Positions 60,956-64,000 of a DNA stretch of 64,000 nucleotides are shown here, piece after piece (the stretch's first letter is position 1; every line of letters begins with the position of its first letter). The DNA is from Candidatus Aminicenantota bacterium (GTDB lineage Bacteria > Acidobacteriota > Aminicenantia > Aminicenantales > Aminicenantaceae), in assembly GCA_016927475.1 (NCBI GenBank), contig JAFGMO010000028.1, positions 123,096 through 187,095 on the forward strand, given 5' to 3'. A model generated the notes under the pieces. It had not been told where the DNA came from, ran no database searches, and was given only the letters and a program-made list of their open reading frames with translations. The translations under genes were made by a program, and so were the position numbers.

Positions 60956-61291
60956 ATGAAACTTTTAACACGTTCCGAAGAATACGTGCTCCTGGCCGTT
61001 CGAAAGCTCAAGGGAAACGCCTATACTCTATCCATTCTTCAGGAACTCTCAAATATGACCGGCTATACCTGGCAAGTGGGCGCCGTTTACGTCCCCCTGG
61101 AAAAACTCTGGAAAAAAGGTTATTTGACGCGGAAAAAAGGCGATCCTTCACCCGAACGCGGCGGCCGCAGCAAATTCCTTTACAATCTCACCAGGGACGG
61201 TATAAAAGCCCTTCAAGAAATAAGGGATATACAAGATAATGCCTGGTCCGGAATTTCTAAGATAACGACTGACGAGGAATATGAACAATGA
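60956..61291 (+). CDS. PadR family transcriptional regulator
   Basis: 111 residues from ATG 60956, preferred because GGAG lies 5 bases upstream and the track start (60914) lies inside the promoter. Winged-helix DNA-binding domain: LLTRSEEYVLLAVRKLKGNAY, WQVGAVYVPLEKLWKKGYL and GGRSKFLYNLTRDGIKAL. PadR dimers usually repress adjacent transporter genes. It overlaps the permease gene by 4 bases, a pairing typical of Acidobacteria-like genomes. Confidence 0.93.
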   Translation: MKLLTRSEEYVLLAVRKLKGNAYTLSILQELSNMTGYTWQVGAVYVPLEKLWKKGYLTRKKGDPSPERGGRSKFLYNLTRDGIKALQEIRDIQDNAWSGISKITTDEEYEQ

Positions 61292-63873
61292 CACCCGACG
61301 GAAGAAGACCTCCACGCTTGGGAGAAAAACTTTTTTCCTTCTTATACAAAGATGACCTCCTTCAGGAAAAACTCGGAGACCTCGAAGAACTCTTCAGCAT
61401 CAGAACACAAAAGTGGGGAAAAATCCGTGCGTCTTTATGGTACTTCAGTTTAATCTTCAGGCTTTTCCTGTCCGGACTGCAATGTTCCATTTACTGGAGT
61501 TTAAACATGTTCAAAAATTATCTGACAACTTCCTGGCGGAATTTGAAAAAACACAAGGGATATTCGTTGATCAATATCCTGGGATTGAGTATCGGTCTAG
61601 CGTCTTTTATGCTCATTTTCACCTGGGTTCTTCATGAGTTAAATTATGACAGGTTCCACGAAAAAGCCGATAATATTTACCGCGTTGTCGAGAAGAGGAA
61701 CTTTCCGGATATGGTGAAATACAGCGTCTGGACACCTGGTTTATTAGCAGGAGAGCTAAAAAAAAGTTATCCCGAAGTTTTAGAGGCGGTACGTACAGGC
61801 TGGACAGGACGGCGTATCATCCGCGCCGAAAAGATGAAATTTTATGAGAACGGCATTTTAACCGTGGATCCGTCTTTTTTTCGTGTGTTTGACTTTCCTT
61901 TTATCCAGGGGGATCCGGATACGGCGCTCCAAGATCCCTTTTCCGCCGTGATCACGGAAACAACGGCAAAAAAATATTTCGGAGAAGAATCACCCATCGG
62001 AAAAAGCCTGAATCTGGATAACAAATATGATTTAACGGTCACAGGAATCATTCACAACGCTCCTTCGGCCTCTCACATCCAATTCGATATTGTTGTTCCA
62101 TTTTACATGGTTCGGAAACTCGGCTGGAAGACGGATGTCTGGGACTTCAGCATGGCCTCGACCTATGTCCTTCTGGAAAAAAAGACTCCCCTCCAGGAAT
62201 TCGAAAACAAGATAGCCGGTGTGGTCAAAAACCACAACCCAGATTCCAATACAACCTTGTTCCTACAGCCTCTAACCCGTATCTGGCTTTTTTCATCATT
62301 CGCCGAGAACGGAGAAGAAAGCCGTATTTTTTATGTCTCTCTTTTTTCATTTGTCGTACTGCTTATCCTCTTCATGGCCTGTGTGAATTTCACGAACCTG
62401 ACAACGGCCCGGGCTGAAACACGGGCCAAGGAGATCGGTCTGCGCAAAGTTTTGGGGGCTGAACGAAAACAGCTTATCAAGCAATTTTTGACCGAATCCG
62501 TATTTTTCGCCTTTGCAGCCCTTTTATGCGCGTCTTTTTTAATTGGACTTTTTCTTCCCAAATTCAACAAAATAACCGGGGAAATTTTCTCAGTCTCTGA
62601 TTTTTTCAATATAAAGATGATTCTCTGGATTTCGATCGCCGCCCTTTTCACGGGAATATTTTCAGGAAGCTATCCGTCCCTTGTTCTTTCCGCCCTCCGT
62701 CCCTCCAATATCCTTAAAAGCCCCGAGACTACAGGAATCCGAAGAAACCTTATGCGCCGGATATTGGTTATCACCCAAACGAGTATATCTCTTATTCTCA
62801 TTATCGTTTCCATCTTCATATACCGGCAGGTACATTTTCTCAAAAGCAAAGATCTGGGATTTGATAAAGACCATGTTCTTACCATTCCCCTCGGCATATC
62901 CAACACAACAAACAGCTCAATATACAAGGCGCTCAAAAAAGAACTCTCTCAATATCAGGGAGTTCAAAGCATAAGCGCTTCTTTTTCCTACCCGACATCC
63001 TTCGCCACACCAGCCAGTGACGTTTTTTTTAAAGGCAAAAAACTGGATGCCGTCGTTCCTCTCGGCATCACTTCATTTGATTTTGATTTTATCGAAACCA
63101 TGAAAATACCCATCGTTGAAGGACGCAGTTTTTCCCGGCTTTTCGGTGATGAACGCGGCCATCTAATCGTCAATAAGGCCTTCGAAAAATTCCTGGGAGT
63201 CGATTCCGCCGTCGGAGAAGTCCTTCATATCGGGGAAAATTACCAGGGAATGATCATCGGAGTGACCGACGATTTCCATCTGGAATCCGTAGCAGGTTCT
63301 CTGATCAGCCCGCTTATCATGTTTTGTAATCCCAATATCAACACCATCGTCATTCGAACAAATCCGGAAAACATCAAAAACACCTTGGCCATTATCGAAG
63401 AAAGCTGGCAAAATCTTTTCCCCCATCTTCCTTTTTCCTTTAACTTTCTCGACGAAGAATTCTCCGCCCTTTACAAAAGCATTGAAAACTTGGGTGTCAC
63501 CTTGACCTATTTTACCATTCTGGCCGTCATGATCGCCTGCTTGGGGCTTTTAGGACTGGCTGCTTTCTCCGCTCAAAAACGGACCAAAGAAATCGGCATT
63601 CGCAAAGTCCTCGGCTGCTCTGTCCCCAAACTGGTCTTTTTTCTCTGCCGCGACTTTTTAACGCCCGTTTTGCTGGCAAACATCGTTGCCTGGCCCGCCG
63701 CCTGGATTTTTCTGCGGAAGTGGCTCCAGAATTATCCCTACAGGGTGGAGATATCCTTATTCACATTTTTCCTGGCTGGAGTGTTGGCTGCGGCGGCCGC
63801 CTTTCTAACCGTCAGCATACAGACCGTGAAAGCAGCTACAGCCGATCCCGTACGCTCTTTGAGATATGAATAA
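61288..63873 (+). CDS. ABC transporter permease, FtsX/MacB type with prefix domain
   Basis: An 861-residue membrane protein. Residues 1-75 (PPRLGEKLFSFLYKDDLLQEKLGDLEELF, in part) are the permease prefix domain found in PadR-linked permeases. The body is a double MacB-like unit: periplasmic domain after helix 1 (INILGLSIGLASFMLI), FtsX domain with NFTNLTTARAETRAKEIGLRKVLGA (in part), then a second periplasmic domain and FtsX domain (RTKEIGIRKVLGCSVPKLV). No ATPase gene is in the window. It may export peptides or lipids, or transmit signals. The TAA stop falls within a remnant of an element end. Confidence 0.92.
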   Translation: MTPDGRRPPRLGEKLFSFLYKDDLLQEKLGDLEELFSIRTQKWGKIRASLWYFSLIFRLFLSGLQCSIYWSLNMFKNYLTTSWRNLKKHKGYSLINILGLSIGLASFMLIFTWVLHELNYDRFHEKADNIYRVVEKRNFPDMVKYSVWTPGLLAGELKKSYPEVLEAVRTGWTGRRIIRAEKMKFYENGILTVDPSFFRVFDFPFIQGDPDTALQDPFSAVITETTAKKYFGEESPIGKSLNLDNKYDLTVTGIIHNAPSASHIQFDIVVPFYMVRKLGWKTDVWDFSMASTYVLLEKKTPLQEFENKIAGVVKNHNPDSNTTLFLQPLTRIWLFSSFAENGEESRIFYVSLFSFVVLLILFMACVNFTNLTTARAETRAKEIGLRKVLGAERKQLIKQFLTESVFFAFAALLCASFLIGLFLPKFNKITGEIFSVSDFFNIKMILWISIAALFTGIFSGSYPSLVLSALRPSNILKSPETTGIRRNLMRRILVITQTSISLILIIVSIFIYRQVHFLKSKDLGFDKDHVLTIPLGISNTTNSSIYKALKKELSQYQGVQSISASFSYPTSFATPASDVFFKGKKLDAVVPLGITSFDFDFIETMKIPIVEGRSFSRLFGDERGHLIVNKAFEKFLGVDSAVGEVLHIGENYQGMIIGVTDDFHLESVAGSLISPLIMFCNPNINTIVIRTNPENIKNTLAIIEESWQNLFPHLPFSFNFLDEEFSALYKSIENLGVTLTYFTILAVMIACLGLLGLAAFSAQKRTKEIGIRKVLGCSVPKLVFFLCRDFLTPVLLANIVAWPAAWIFLRKWLQNYPYRVEISLFTFFLAGVLAAAAAFLTVSIQTVKAATADPVRSLRYE

Positions 63874-63899
63874 CACAGGCCAGCCTGGATTATTCATAA
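63863..63899 (+). terminator. Palindromic element-end hairpin at the permease stop
   Basis: TATGAATAACACAGGC-CA-GCCTGGATTATTCATA is a 16-bp stem with two mismatches that includes the permease stop codon. Made of a remnant end plus the start of copy 7, it could fold at the transcript 3' end. No U-tract follows, so a terminator function is uncertain. Confidence 0.45.
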
Positions 63900-64000
63900 A
63901 TTTGGCCGACATTAACAGAGAATTTCAATATTATGTGTCATTTAATGGTGATTTTAGGTAAAAGTGGCAATGAAACATTTTCCATGACCGTTTTCAAGAA
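63884..64000 (-). repeat. Dispersed structured element, copy 7 (long form, cut by window end)
   Basis: Minus-strand copy whose 3' end (ATAATCCAGG) lies 10 bases past the permease stop. The visible 117 bases match the 3' module of copies 2 and 4 (CATTAAATGACACATAATAT and GGAAAATGTTTCATT). The 5' module lies outside the window. Confidence 0.9.

Overview
The window reads as chromosomal DNA from a Gram-negative, mainly anaerobic, peptide- and organic-acid-using bacterium. Likely relatives are the Acidobacteriota or Candidatus Aminicenantes. This is an inference from gene content: PadR next to a prefix-domain FtsX permease, paired bacterial OPT transporters, a CstA transporter, several exported peptidases, and a run of alkaline-phosphatase-superfamily genes. 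No rRNA, tRNA, CRISPR array, prophage or recognisable transposase gene was seen. Both window ends are cut: a glycosyltransferase at the left and a dispersed repeat at the right.

Layout. 1-5.6 kb: glycosyltransferase tail, OPT transporter, CstA, small TIGR04076-type protein, ExbD-type protein, thioredoxin-like protein. 5.9-15.3 kb (minus strand): acyl-CoA dehydrogenase, a TIGR03960/TIGR03936-type radical SAM protein, and the shape operon mreB-mreC-mreD-mrdA-rodA. 15.5-19.5 kb (plus): second OPT transporter, PqqD-like protein, def, fmt. 19.6-25.5 kb (minus): M23 peptidase, B12-binding protein, EF-Tu-domain-2-like protein, acnB, AMIN-domain exported protein. 25.7-29.3 kb (plus): TCA operon mdh - fumarase beta - sucC - sucD. 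29.5-43.7 kb (minus): M14 peptidase, ChaN-PDZ, DUF4405, EF-G, rluA-type synthase, lgt, lspA, ileS, nadB, nadC. 43.7-47.6 kb (plus): flippase-like membrane protein, octopine/nopaline-type dehydrogenase, tldD. 47.6-52.4 kb: C69 dipeptidase, caspase fusion protein, nitroreductase. 52.8-59.4 kb (plus): three alkaline-phosphatase-superfamily enzymes, a 63-residue protein and an Oxa1/EMC3-like membrane protein. 59.3-64 kb: methyltransferase and PAS protein (minus), then PadR and an FtsX-type permease (plus).

The most unusual structure is a dispersed, non-coding element family: seven copies (one cut by the window end), one 60-bp mini copy and several solo ends. Full copies are about 180-270 bp and have imperfect terminal inverted repeats (CCTGTATTATTCA-type). 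An internal 8-bp stem has arms that differ in sequence between copies yet pair in every copy. In five copies the 3' end lies on, or within a few bases of, a stop codon, always with the neighbouring mRNA reading into the complement of the element. This suggests a mobile structured 3'-UTR element.

Two gene-level systems also merit attention. One is the alkaline-phosphatase-superfamily operon, whose three enzymes carry different localisation signals (none, membrane anchor, Tat). The other is a single polypeptide joining a caspase domain, an EF-hand-like loop, a repeat solenoid and a probable outer-membrane barrel.
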